DNA from: Candidatus Heimdallarchaeota archaeon
Lineage (GTDB): Archaea; Asgardarchaeota; Heimdallarchaeia; Heimdallarchaeales; Heimdallarchaeaceae
Length of the DNA: 35,722 bases
Assembly (NCBI GenBank): GCA_023705985.1
Contig: BPTO01000010.1
Span: forward strand, 1-35,722
Reading direction: 5' to 3'
Shown: piece by piece, positions 14,484 to 23,478 of the stretch
How the letters are laid out: every line of letters begins with the position of its first letter
Position numbering within the stretch: the first letter of the stretch is position 1
Made by a program: the position numbers and the translations under genes
The notes under the pieces: generated by a model
Told to the model about the DNA's origin: nothing
Databases searched by the model: none
Seen by the model: the letters and a program-made list of their open reading frames with translations, nothing else

Positions 14484-15677
14484 ATGAGTGCAATTTCTAT
14501 TACAAAAAAAGAGGTAGATACCAAAAATAAAACAAAAAGTACTAAAAAACAAAAGATTACGAAGAAGGAGTCAGAGGTGATTTTACGTTTACCTGCTGAA
14601 CAAAGATACAAAGAAGAATTAGAGTATCTCCACACCAAAGATAATTATCCTAAACCAAAAAACTGGTTTTTATCTCCACATATGTTGAAAATATTTATTG
14701 TAGGTTCAAATAAGGAGGACAAACTAGGAAGAAATATTGAAAAGAAATTTTTCGGAAACACAAATCTAGTTGAGAGAGCTATTGTAACTTTATCAAGTGA
14801 TAGAGGGCTTTTGCTAATCGGAGATCCTGGAACAGGCAAATCATGGTTAGCAGAGTTACTTGCTGCTGGTATAAGTCGTAATTCTACTTTAGTTGTTCAA
14901 GGAACAGCTGCTACAACAGAAGATCAAATCAAATATTCTTGGAATATTGCATCAGTAATCGCTAGAGGTCAATCTAGAGAGACACTAATTCCTTCCCCTA
15001 TCATGCAATCTATGGAATTTGGAAAGCTGGGAAGATTCGAGGAATTAACTAGGTGTACATCTGATGTTCAAGATTCATTAATTTCTATTTTATCCGAAAA
15101 ATACATTTCTATTCCTGAATTAGATGATGATAATATTGCTTATGCAAAAGAAGGATTTAATGTTGTAGCAACAGCTAATAGCCGAGATAAAGGAGTCAAT
15201 GAGCTTTCTTCAGCTCTTAAAAGGCGCTTTAACTTTGTTACTATTCCCATAGTTAAAGATACAGAAACAGAGAAGAAAATTATCACATTCAGAATTCAAG
15301 ATTTGATGAAAAAGAAGGGACTTACTTCAAAAATACCAACATCATTACTGGATATTTTACTTGAAACATTTAGTGAACTTAGGATTGCTAATTCAGCAAC
15401 ACGAAGTGATAGTGTAAAACTGGAATCAGCTCTTTCAACAGCTGAACAAATAAGTATTCTTGAAGATGCTATACTACAGACAATTTTTTTCAAAGGAAAA
15501 GGATCTGAAGAAGCTTTAGCTCAATCACTCATCGGAGGATTAACTCGACGACTACCTGAAGATCTTGCTATGATAAACAAGTTCTGGCATTCAGTTATTC
15601 AAAATAATAGTAAGAAATCCCCAAAATGGAATAGTTTCTACAGTGAAGGTCAAAAAACTATGAAATCATTCCAATAG
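14484..15677 (+). CDS. MoxR-type AAA+ ATPase of the DUF5682/VWA cluster
   Basis: The 397-residue protein has a Lys-rich N-terminus and then an AAA+ core. GDPGTGKS at 113-120 is Walker A. GRFEELTRCTSDVQDSLI is the Walker B region; its usual D-E pair is E-E here, as I recall for ATPases linked to DUF5682. VVATANSRDKGVNELSSALK carries sensor 1, and KRRFNF the arginine finger. The C-terminal lid is present. MoxR ATPases work with VWA-domain partners as chaperones that remodel or insert metal into protein complexes. The frame is open to a TTG at 14451, but the ATG at 14484 has AAGGTGG in front and is the better start. It is the first of five genes packed with gaps of 1-11 nt. Confidence 0.85.
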   Translation: MSAISITKKEVDTKNKTKSTKKQKITKKESEVILRLPAEQRYKEELEYLHTKDNYPKPKNWFLSPHMLKIFIVGSNKEDKLGRNIEKKFFGNTNLVERAIVTLSSDRGLLLIGDPGTGKSWLAELLAAGISRNSTLVVQGTAATTEDQIKYSWNIASVIARGQSRETLIPSPIMQSMEFGKLGRFEELTRCTSDVQDSLISILSEKYISIPELDDDNIAYAKEGFNVVATANSRDKGVNELSSALKRRFNFVTIPIVKDTETEKKIITFRIQDLMKKKGLTSKIPTSLLDILLETFSELRIANSATRSDSVKLESALSTAEQISILEDAILQTIFFKGKGSEEALAQSLIGGLTRRLPEDLAMINKFWHSVIQNNSKKSPKWNSFYSEGQKTMKSFQ

Positions 15678-15686
15678 TGTGATAAA

Positions 15687-18590
15687 ATGACAGCTTTAGA
15701 ATCTTCTTTTGACAATCTTACTGAAAGATTAGTTTCTTCAACTCTTTCCGATCTTTTAGCAGAAATTATCGGGGAGCATAATAGTGAACAAAATAAAATT
15801 CTTGCAACTGTAATTGATGATATTGACGAAGTAAAAAAAGAGATAACTGAAATTATTCCAGTTGCACATCATTCTCTCGCTTCAGCTATTCACACACGAA
15901 AAAGATTATTGGAGAATAAACCAAAGATAATTTTCCTTGAAGCTCCAGAAGATTACGAACATTTAATCCCAAATCTGAAACATTGCACATTACCTGTAGC
16001 ATTTCAAGGTATTTTGACAGAATCGAAAAATATAGACATAAAATTTCTTCCTATTATTTCTAGTTCAGTGCTATCAGAAGCTTCTGCTGAGTTTCAGGCA
16101 ATAAAATATGCATCTGAACACAAAGATACAGAAATTGTCTTTGTTGATGCAACATGCAATCATAGAACAAAATGGTATAGTGAATTGATACCAAAAGAAC
16201 AAGATCTTCTAAGAATCAAAGAAATTAGTTCTCATACAGTTGACTTGAAGATTGGGGAACTTTATCCTTCAAGCGAAGAATTCCTAAATTCCTTACTAGA
16301 GAAATCAGGCATGAAACACTTCTCTGAATGGTGGCTCGAGATAGTAGAAAACACATTATTAGATTTATCTTTTGAGAATTATCAACAGATTATGATCCTA
16401 ATTGGAAGTGTATTTCGAAGACTTGGAAACAGGCAAGAAATCGAAATATTGACGGCTAAGAGAGACGAATATATGTGGAATAAAATTCGAGAAACACTAT
16501 TAAAAACAAAAATTAATCCTTCAGATGCAGTATTTATTTGCGGGGCTTCACATGCAATAAAAATAATCAATGGATGGGGAACTAAAGGTAAAAAGAGCAA
16601 AAATAAGCCTTTTACTGATTCTAAATGGAAATACGGTATAAATCAATCTGATTTTTTGTCAATTGATAAACAATTCAATCATCTTCCTGGTATTACAGGT
16701 GAAGTAGACGCTCGCTGGGAAGCAATAAAGAAAGAGATGTACAAGGAAAAACCTGGTGATTACATCCAGCTATTACGAAAGTATGACATTGTTCAACATA
16801 ACCAACTAATCAGATGGGCGATGAACATAGTAAAAAAGGCGAGGAGCAAGGGATACTTAACTAGTCCTGCAGATAGTATTGCGATTGTTAAAATAACATA
16901 TCTTTTGAAAGAAATTCGAGGAAGAGCTAATATCTCTAAATATGATCTTATTGAAGCAGCAGCTACATGTCTAGAAAAAGATGATCCACATTTACCAAAG
17001 ATAGAAGATTTAGTTGAAAATATAATTATTCTAAATAAACAAGGACGAGTGGGCTATCACGCTCTTCCCCCTTTAGCACAAGATGTTTTGAATCGTTTGT
17101 CAGGTCTAAAGGTTCCTAGAGATTATAAGAGAGTAAAAAGAGTCTTATTCAACCTAGCTCAACAACCAGAATATAAAGAAATATCCAATCTTTTGTGGTT
17201 ATTAAAAGCTCTAAATGTAAGAGTTGTATCTATTGTAGGTCAGAAAAAGTTGGGTTATCACGAAAACCAAGAGTCGTGGGATATTTATATTTACAAAGAG
17301 CAAAATACCTTGCTTTCTTTAGCTCACGAAGGAATTACTGTTGAGGAAGTATTCAGAAAAAGAGTTCTCAAAAAGGTTGACGAAAAAAGTACAATAATTG
17401 ATATTTTAACGTGCATTAGAGATGTTCTAACATATCTTCCCAGTGATGATATTAGCCTAATGTATCTTTCCGAATCACTCATTGGTCGTACTCGTGATTT
17501 ACGTTTTGAAAATCCTTTAGACGTATACAATCTAACTTCAGAATTACTAAACTACTTTAGAACGCTAAAAACAGGAATCCCTCATTGGTTTAAAGAATTC
17601 ATTGTTTCTGCTTACCGTTCTTACTGTCAAGAACTAACTTCTGCTATAGATGACAACTCCTTTTCAACAGAAAATATTGCTACAATGTTTAGTTTTATTT
17701 TCAAGGTAGAATCTGTGGCTCTATCACAAGGAGCAACAAGAGAAGAACTTGAAATATCATTTAAAATGATAAATTATCTGGATTTACCGATTGGGAAGAA
17801 AGCAGTAGTTTTAGCTGCTGAATCCTTACTTAATTCGGAAAAGGCGTTTGAACTCAAAAAAGTTGTAGCAACAACTTTCTGGAACCCTTACATGATTCAA
17901 TCGTTGTCAGATCTTCTAACAGGATTAATCTTTTCCACAAATTTTGCTCCTAACATTCTTTCTATAATTGTCGAGTTGCTAGACCAATGTTTTAGACTTC
18001 TTAAAGAGGATTTATTGCATCAATGGATGCCCCAATTAATCAATACTTTTTCAGAGTTAAAAACTGAATATATTGCAAAAATAGCTAACGATTTGAAACG
18101 ATATTACAAAGGATCTGCAAATGAGATTTCAAAGATGAGTCTATGGTATGATGACGATTACTATACTCAGATGATTCAAACACGTGGTCAAACAACCATT
18201 CAGAAAGTAGATGAAATAATAGCTGAAAAATTGGTAGAAGAAATTTCAACAAATTATATCTCCAAATTTGTAACTAAATACAATCAAACCCTTCATCAAT
18301 TTTTGGAATTTCTAGATTTACCAATTGATGTACCATCTATCTCTTCAGCTGAGTACTCGAATTCTATTGATACTCTTTTACGAAATCACCCTAAAGTGAT
18401 AGAACAAGTAAAAGAAATGATGAATATTGACACTGGTTTCGTAGAAAGAAGTGAAGCTAAAATTAGCAGTAAGCAAACCAAATCTGATAGTTGTCCCACA
18501 GCTGACGAAGGAAAGGAAAATCCAATCATTTCGATTATTAAAGAATATGATGAAACACAAAAAGAAGTAATAAAATTAGTAGGATTGTAA
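15687..18590 (+). CDS. DUF5682-family large protein (TraB/EreA-like N-terminal region)
   Basis: The 967 residues include VAHHSLASAIHTRKRLLENK from 59 and IIFLEAPEDYEHL at 81-93. This is the HHS...LEAP pattern of DUF5682, normally written RHHSPA...VLvEGP. CGASHAI at 285-291 resembles the G-a-x-H motif that closes TraB/EreA/ChaN-type domains. H61, H62, E85 and H289 are thus candidate catalytic or metal-binding residues; this is inference. The remaining two thirds are helical and contain ISKYDLIEAAATCLEK near 430, a segment typical of the family. In bacteria DUF5682 genes, from memory, sit next to MoxR, VWA and SWIM genes, exactly as here. No signal peptide or membrane segment is seen. It starts 9 nt after the ATPase stop. 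Confidence 0.78.
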   Translation: MTALESSFDNLTERLVSSTLSDLLAEIIGEHNSEQNKILATVIDDIDEVKKEITEIIPVAHHSLASAIHTRKRLLENKPKIIFLEAPEDYEHLIPNLKHCTLPVAFQGILTESKNIDIKFLPIISSSVLSEASAEFQAIKYASEHKDTEIVFVDATCNHRTKWYSELIPKEQDLLRIKEISSHTVDLKIGELYPSSEEFLNSLLEKSGMKHFSEWWLEIVENTLLDLSFENYQQIMILIGSVFRRLGNRQEIEILTAKRDEYMWNKIRETLLKTKINPSDAVFICGASHAIKIINGWGTKGKKSKNKPFTDSKWKYGINQSDFLSIDKQFNHLPGITGEVDARWEAIKKEMYKEKPGDYIQLLRKYDIVQHNQLIRWAMNIVKKARSKGYLTSPADSIAIVKITYLLKEIRGRANISKYDLIEAAATCLEKDDPHLPKIEDLVENIIILNKQGRVGYHALPPLAQDVLNRLSGLKVPRDYKRVKRVLFNLAQQPEYKEISNLLWLLKALNVRVVSIVGQKKLGYHENQESWDIYIYKEQNTLLSLAHEGITVEEVFRKRVLKKVDEKSTIIDILTCIRDVLTYLPSDDISLMYLSESLIGRTRDLRFENPLDVYNLTSELLNYFRTLKTGIPHWFKEFIVSAYRSYCQELTSAIDDNSFSTENIATMFSFIFKVESVALSQGATREELEISFKMINYLDLPIGKKAVVLAAESLLNSEKAFELKKVVATTFWNPYMIQSLSDLLTGLIFSTNFAPNILSIIVELLDQCFRLLKEDLLHQWMPQLINTFSELKTEYIAKIANDLKRYYKGSANEISKMSLWYDDDYYTQMIQTRGQTTIQKVDEIIAEKLVEEISTNYISKFVTKYNQTLHQFLEFLDLPIDVPSISSAEYSNSIDTLLRNHPKVIEQVKEMMNIDTGFVERSEAKISSKQTKSDSCPTADEGKENPIISIIKEYDETQKEVIKLVGL

Positions 18591-18591
18591 A

Positions 18592-19038
18592 ATGATAAAC
18601 ATAAATAAAAATGAGAGTTTAGGTATTAAAAATCAACCTTTTGTAAGAAAAAGGAATATAAAAAAGATCCCTTTTATTGAATTTCACAAAAATAGACTTC
18701 AAGGAGTCGTATCTAGTGGAAGTAGCATAGAAAGAGTCTATGTCTGTGTCATAAACTTTGAAGACAAAACTTACACATGTCATACAAATAACAATCGTCC
18801 ATGTGGAGGATTAAGAGGAAAAATGTGTAGCCATCTATCAAAACTATTAATGACTGCTAGAAGTGAAGAAAAACTATCAAAAAAAGTGGATATCAGTTCA
18901 ACTTATTCTTTTGTCCCCAATGGCAGAGCAAGATATTCTGAAGTTTTTTCCAGATTTCAAACGAAATTAAAGTTTCTAGAAATTCCTGATCCTAAGGATA
19001 TTCATATCCCTGAAATAAGATGGTTTTTATCGAAGTAG
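18592..19038 (+). CDS. Short SWIM-like zinc-finger protein
   Basis: The 148 residues carry YVCVINFEDKTYTCHTNNN followed by CGGLRGKMCSHLSKLL. The ligands would be C63, C71, C79 and H81. SWIM domains have CxC-xn-CxH; here the closing C-S-H is intact but the first CxC is replaced by more widely spaced Cys, so it is a divergent form. Bacterial SWIM proteins in this gene neighbourhood are several hundred residues long, so this one is reduced to little more than the finger. SWIM domains bind DNA or protein. It starts 1 nt after the DUF5682 stop and is followed by an unknown gene 11 nt later. Confidence 0.65.
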   Translation: MININKNESLGIKNQPFVRKRNIKKIPFIEFHKNRLQGVVSSGSSIERVYVCVINFEDKTYTCHTNNNRPCGGLRGKMCSHLSKLLMTARSEEKLSKKVDISSTYSFVPNGRARYSEVFSRFQTKLKFLEIPDPKDIHIPEIRWFLSK

Positions 19039-19049
19039 GAGGTTATAGT

Positions 19050-20393
19050 ATGGAAAACAAAGAAATAAACTATTACAAATTATCAGAAGAGTTAGATGAA
19101 ATTTCAAAAATTATCAATAGTATGAGTGATCTCTTTTTCTCGGGATTTAGTAAACTAATTAATAAAGACAAGGAGGTCTTAGATAAAGTAATTGAAGGAT
19201 TTAGCCAGAGTCTGATTAGAGAAGTTGTACAAAAGGGTTTACAAAACTTGAAGAAATCTGTTTTTAATGAAGACGATTTTACAGCTTTAACTATTGCAGT
19301 ACTTACACTACAAGGTTCATTCCATGATGCTCTGTATGATAATGTGGAAAATCTGATTGGAATAAAAGTAAATGAATTAATAGATTCTGAAAATAAAATT
19401 GATTTTAATGATTATGAAAAAGATACTGTGGTTATATTATCAAATATCAGAAATTGGCTGATTAGCATCGCTATTGGAGGATTTAACGATTTAACATCTG
19501 ATTCCTTAGAATCATTTGAACAAGTGCTCGATACTATAGAAACCATCCCTGTCTTGAAAAGATTAAGTGTTTTACTTAGAGGAATGACAAGCGAATTTCT
19601 AGATGTTCTATCAACAGATGTAGATGATAAGTCTAAATTACAACTTCGATGGATGGATTTGTGGGTAAGAGCTTATGTTTTGACTTTAAAGAAAAGATTA
19701 TCAATAAATTCTAGACCTATTTCTGGGAAATTAAGACTTATATCGATACAGAATCACATCCATAGACATTTTATGACAATTATTTTCAATGGAATTCTCG
19801 AAAACAAAAAGGAAAAAATCTATGTTGAGGTAGAACTATCCAAATATCTAGCAGATTTAGTTCCAATCCAAGAATTCTGGACATTGTTTAACCAAGATTA
19901 CCAAGAGTTTTTTGATGCTCTAAATAAATCAATAGTCATCGATATAATAAAAGGGGAGCTAAGAGATAACAGTATATTAAATATCAAAGAATACAAACTT
20001 TCAGGGGACACTTTTAATCTGCTAGAATACTTGAAATCAGCTTTTAAGAATAATTCACTAAAAAGCATGAAAATTCAACCTATAGATCGACATACAGTAC
20101 ACTTCAAAATACCCATTCTAGTGGATAAGAAAAATGTTAAGGAAAAGATTCTGGAAATTGGAGAACACAAAATACCTCTGAAATATTACAATCAACTTAG
20201 CATTAAAAAACAACAAATACAATTAGAAGATAAAATATTTGGTGAAATTCGCTTTGATAATGGATGGTATTGTAAACCTTTAACAGTTTTAGGACCGCAA
20301 GTAGTATATTGTTCGAGCATTAAGAGTGATGGAAAAGAATCGTTAGTCTACCCAGTTTTAAAAGAAAGGAGTAGCAAAATTCTGAGAAGATAA
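19050..20393 (+). CDS. Unrecognised 447-residue operon protein
   Basis: I do not recognise this family. The N-terminal 230 residues are helical (SEELDEISKIINSMSDLFFS, then TAVLTLQGSFHDALYDN-like helices). A beta-rich C-terminal part follows, with Trp/Tyr-containing strands such as GEIRFDNGWYCKPLTVLGPQ. There are no membrane segments, signal peptide, Walker or metal motif. Position between the SWIM and VWA genes marks it as a component of the same machine. In bacterial versions this slot can hold a DUF5691 protein; homology to that was not visible to me. The frame is open to 19020, but AGGAGGT at 19037-19043 lies 6 nt before the ATG at 19050, deciding the start. Confidence 0.75.
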   Translation: MENKEINYYKLSEELDEISKIINSMSDLFFSGFSKLINKDKEVLDKVIEGFSQSLIREVVQKGLQNLKKSVFNEDDFTALTIAVLTLQGSFHDALYDNVENLIGIKVNELIDSENKIDFNDYEKDTVVILSNIRNWLISIAIGGFNDLTSDSLESFEQVLDTIETIPVLKRLSVLLRGMTSEFLDVLSTDVDDKSKLQLRWMDLWVRAYVLTLKKRLSINSRPISGKLRLISIQNHIHRHFMTIIFNGILENKKEKIYVEVELSKYLADLVPIQEFWTLFNQDYQEFFDALNKSIVIDIIKGELRDNSILNIKEYKLSGDTFNLLEYLKSAFKNNSLKSMKIQPIDRHTVHFKIPILVDKKNVKEKILEIGEHKIPLKYYNQLSIKKQQIQLEDKIFGEIRFDNGWYCKPLTVLGPQVVYCSSIKSDGKESLVYPVLKERSSKILRR

Positions 20394-20395
20394 AA

Positions 20396-21886
20396 ATGGC
20401 ACAAGAGACAATTAATCCCAATTTGAAAGCCTTAAGCTATTGGCACCTGTTGTTAAGTTCATCGCAGAATAATTCCCCTCTTAATAATGCGATGAAAAAC
20501 CTCACCTCTGCAAATGGTTTACCCGAGGAATTAATGGATTCAAGACAGACTCTAAATAACTTGAAGAAGAAATTCCCAGATAAATTCCAAGAATCAGAGC
20601 TGGATAAAGGCAAAGCCTCGAAAGATAAAGCAACAGAACCAGATGATGGACGAATCTCTTCTATAATGATGAAAAGAATGCTATTACGGTTAAAACTTAT
20701 ACAGGATTTATTTTCACCTAATCTTAAGAATAATATCAAAGCAATAGAATTCAATGAATGGAAAAAGACAGTGAAAAATTGGGAGAATGAGATGGAACAG
20801 TTTACAGATCCTCTCATAGACATACCTTGGGGTTCATCTGAAGAATTACATGATGCAAATGAACAGGAAATAGAGGATGATGAAACAATACAAAAAGAAG
20901 AAGAAGAAGAAGAAGAAGTTTTAGATGCTGAAACACTTGAGAAGTATGGTAAGCAAGGAGGTAAACTTCCGGGGCAAGGATTTCGAATTGATAAGGAAGA
21001 GATGGAAAATGTCTTTCAATCGCTTGAAACTAAAATCATTAAAAAAATGAATATCAGAGAATTGCTCAAAGATGAAGAATTATATCAAAAGATTCAACCA
21101 TCGATGAGCATAGTAGAAGAACTTTTATTTCAAAAAGACCGCTTAAGTGGAATTGAATTAAAAAACGCTAAATCTCTAATAAGAAGGTATGTGAACAAAC
21201 TAGCTGAAACACTTCTTAGTAGAGTAAACAAATCAATAAGGAAAATCCCTAATCCTGATATCGTTCCTAAGAAAGTTTTCAGAAATCTAGACATTAAAAG
21301 AACAATTTGGAAAAATCTTCCCAATTGGAATGGTAATGATAAGAAACTATATGTTGATCAGGTTTTCTTCTATAGAGCTGGAAAAAAGACTCTACCTTCA
21401 AAAATTATTGTGGTCGTAGATCAAAGTGGCTCTATGGTTGAAGCAATGGTACAAACGACGATTTTAGCTTCCATTTTTGCGGGATTACCAAATGTTGAAG
21501 TTGAATTATTTGCTTTTGATACTAGAGTGATAAATCTAACGAAATATGTAAGAGACCCTCTTGAAGTCCTAATGAACACCAAATTAGGAGGAGGAACATA
21601 TATTAATCAAGCAGTAGAGAAAGCAAAACAAAACATCACAGATCCTAAGAACACAGCAATGGTTTTGATAACAGACTATTATGAAGGAGGAAGTGATCAA
21701 GTTTTATTCGAAAATATCATTTCAATTAAAGAAGATGGTGTAACATTTATTTCAGTAGCTTCAATGAACAAAAGGGGTCATGTCTATGTTAACAACAGCT
21801 TTGTTAGTAGGCTGAAAAAAGAAGGTATACCAACAATTATGGGGAATTTAGATGATTTAATCAGTCACCTTAGAAAGTTTCTTTAG
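20396..21886 (+). CDS. VWA-domain protein (CoxE/MoxR-associated type) with intact MIDAS
   Basis: The 496-residue protein has a helical N-terminal half with an acidic run of seven Glu near residue 170. The VWA domain starts near 335: IIVVVDQSGSM gives the MIDAS D342-x-S344-x-S346. LGGGTYINQA supplies the Thr and MVLITDYYEGG the last Asp. All metal-coordinating positions are present, so Mg2+-dependent protein binding is expected. In MoxR systems the VWA protein couples the ATPase to its client. It starts 2 nt after the preceding stop and is the last gene of the operon. A T-rich tract follows the stop, and the hairpin at 22024-22067 lies about 140 bp further on. Confidence 0.85.
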   Translation: MAQETINPNLKALSYWHLLLSSSQNNSPLNNAMKNLTSANGLPEELMDSRQTLNNLKKKFPDKFQESELDKGKASKDKATEPDDGRISSIMMKRMLLRLKLIQDLFSPNLKNNIKAIEFNEWKKTVKNWENEMEQFTDPLIDIPWGSSEELHDANEQEIEDDETIQKEEEEEEEVLDAETLEKYGKQGGKLPGQGFRIDKEEMENVFQSLETKIIKKMNIRELLKDEELYQKIQPSMSIVEELLFQKDRLSGIELKNAKSLIRRYVNKLAETLLSRVNKSIRKIPNPDIVPKKVFRNLDIKRTIWKNLPNWNGNDKKLYVDQVFFYRAGKKTLPSKIIVVVDQSGSMVEAMVQTTILASIFAGLPNVEVELFAFDTRVINLTKYVRDPLEVLMNTKLGGGTYINQAVEKAKQNITDPKNTAMVLITDYYEGGSDQVLFENIISIKEDGVTFISVASMNKRGHVYVNNSFVSRLKKEGIPTIMGNLDDLISHLRKFL

Positions 21887-22023
21887 CTCTTTTTCATTTT
21901 TTCTTTTTATTTTCTTTTGGAATTAATTTAATTCAAGCGTGTAGGAGTTTTACAAATACTCTTTTTTAATGTAATTTCATTTGTTTAGCTTTAAGTTATA
22001 TCAGAAATCCCTGCTTCAGTTTT

Positions 22024-22067
22024 AATCTTACCACATGAATTATATTCTGTGTGGTAAGATTTTTTTT
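22024..22067 (+). terminator. Hairpin with T-tract after the MoxR-VWA operon
   Basis: AATCTTACCACA at 22024-22035 pairs perfectly with TGTGGTAAGATT at 22050-22061 across a 14-nt loop. T residues run on from 22060 to 22067. This is the form of a bacterial intrinsic terminator and is the strongest hairpin I found in the window. It lies between the operon and the convergent GNAT gene. It could also be a processing site or remnant of a small repeat element. Confidence 0.55.
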
Positions 22068-22176
22068 GGTTAAACTCGCGCCTTAATTGCACAAAAAACG
22101 TTATTAGAACATCCTTAAATCTCATTTGAATAATAGAAATAAATGAAGGAAAATAGAGATAAGAAAAGGTTCTCCA

Positions 22177-23256
22177 TTATTTTTCTATTTTTAAAAGGTA
22201 TTCTCCTAGTTTCTCAAGTGACATTTGTGCTGATATACCTTCTTTATGTACTTCAAAACCTAGACGATCATTAATTGAAAGCATCGGTGCATTTGTTGTC
22301 GCATTTCCTGTTGTCACAACATTCACTTGTGGGAATTCTTCTCTCATTTTTAACAACATTGCTGTTTTGAGCCATTTTCCTAATCCTCGTCCCCTGTACT
22401 CTATTTTAACGCCTGTAAGTAACTGCACTATCATTGTTTCTTTTTCAGGATTATACATCATCTCTGTAAAACCGGATATATCACCATTTGATTCTATTGA
22501 CATATATGTTAGATGTTTCCTTCCTAGTTCAGCAGTATTTTTTTCATTATACCGAATCATTTCTGGTGTGAAAACAATTTTTCCAACATCAAGTTCTCCC
22601 AAAGGTTGCTGATTTAACGTTTCAGTATAAATTTTGCAGTATTCCTCAATAATTTCTTGAGAAATAGTATAATATAGTTCTATTCTTGCTTCTGGAGAAC
22701 GTTCATATCCTTCCTTATGCCATTGTTCAACCATATTCCAATCAATTTTTTCAACTTTTAGACGGTTTTCTACACCAGACAAAGCTGTTTGAGCTCCAAG
22801 AGATTTAAGAAAAGCCTTTCCATCATCCTCATCTGTTGAAGAAATAAGGACAGATTTGTCTTGTTTTAGAGCATAATCGTAGATTTTTTTCATAGCCATT
22901 GTACCAATGCCTTTACGACGATAATTAGCAAGAAGAGATAAATCAAATTGCATAAGGTGTTTATTTTCATTATAAGATGCTGAAGTTTCGTGAAAGATAA
23001 GATGCATCATTCTTCCAATAATTTTATTGTTAGTATTATCAACAATTACGAATAGGTTTACATTTGCTTCAGGATGTTTACTGAGCATATGTAAACTCTT
23101 CTCTACACTTTCATCATCGGCTATAGGATCATCTGGATCAGTTTCTTCATGCTTAATTTTCCTGAAAGTGTGAAATAATTGCCATTCATCCTTCGAGAAA
23201 TTTTGGGGATCAAACTCCTTTATATGAATATTCCCCAAATCAATTTGTTCTGACAT
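22177..23256 (-). CDS. Tandem double-GNAT N-acetyltransferase
   Basis: The 359-residue protein has two GNAT folds in a row. In the first, LLANYRRKGIGTMAMKKIYD is the acetyl-CoA-binding motif A (RRKGIG), followed by LISSTDEDDGKAFLKSLG. In the second, TGVKIEYRGRGLGKWLKTAM carries RGRGLG, followed by TTGNATTNAPMLSINDRLGF. Proteins with this pair and length are common, but their acceptor is unknown. Either one half or both may be catalytic. The frame opens with a TTG at 23280, but the ATG at 23256 has GAGGT about 9 nt upstream and is preferred. An ATTTTATAAT element around 23310-23320 may be its TATA box. Confidence 0.83.
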   Translation of the reverse strand: MSEQIDLGNIHIKEFDPQNFSKDEWQLFHTFRKIKHEETDPDDPIADDESVEKSLHMLSKHPEANVNLFVIVDNTNNKIIGRMMHLIFHETSASYNENKHLMQFDLSLLANYRRKGIGTMAMKKIYDYALKQDKSVLISSTDEDDGKAFLKSLGAQTALSGVENRLKVEKIDWNMVEQWHKEGYERSPEARIELYYTISQEIIEEYCKIYTETLNQQPLGELDVGKIVFTPEMIRYNEKNTAELGRKHLTYMSIESNGDISGFTEMMYNPEKETMIVQLLTGVKIEYRGRGLGKWLKTAMLLKMREEFPQVNVVTTGNATTNAPMLSINDRLGFEVHKEGISAQMSLEKLGEYLLKIEK

Positions 23257-23478
23257 TATACTTAACCTCAATATTAACAACTTTTTTGTTAATAGGTGAT
23301 TTTTTGAGTATTATAAAATATTAATATTCAACCAGTATTTTAAAGGTTGACAAACACTAACATTAATGTTTTTGTTGCTTGATTAACATTCATACGTGCT
23401 AAAAGGGCATTTTTTGCATATTATAATGATAAAAAAAAAGGAAAGAGAATCTATTTCTTTTCCTTCTATTCTGGAAAC

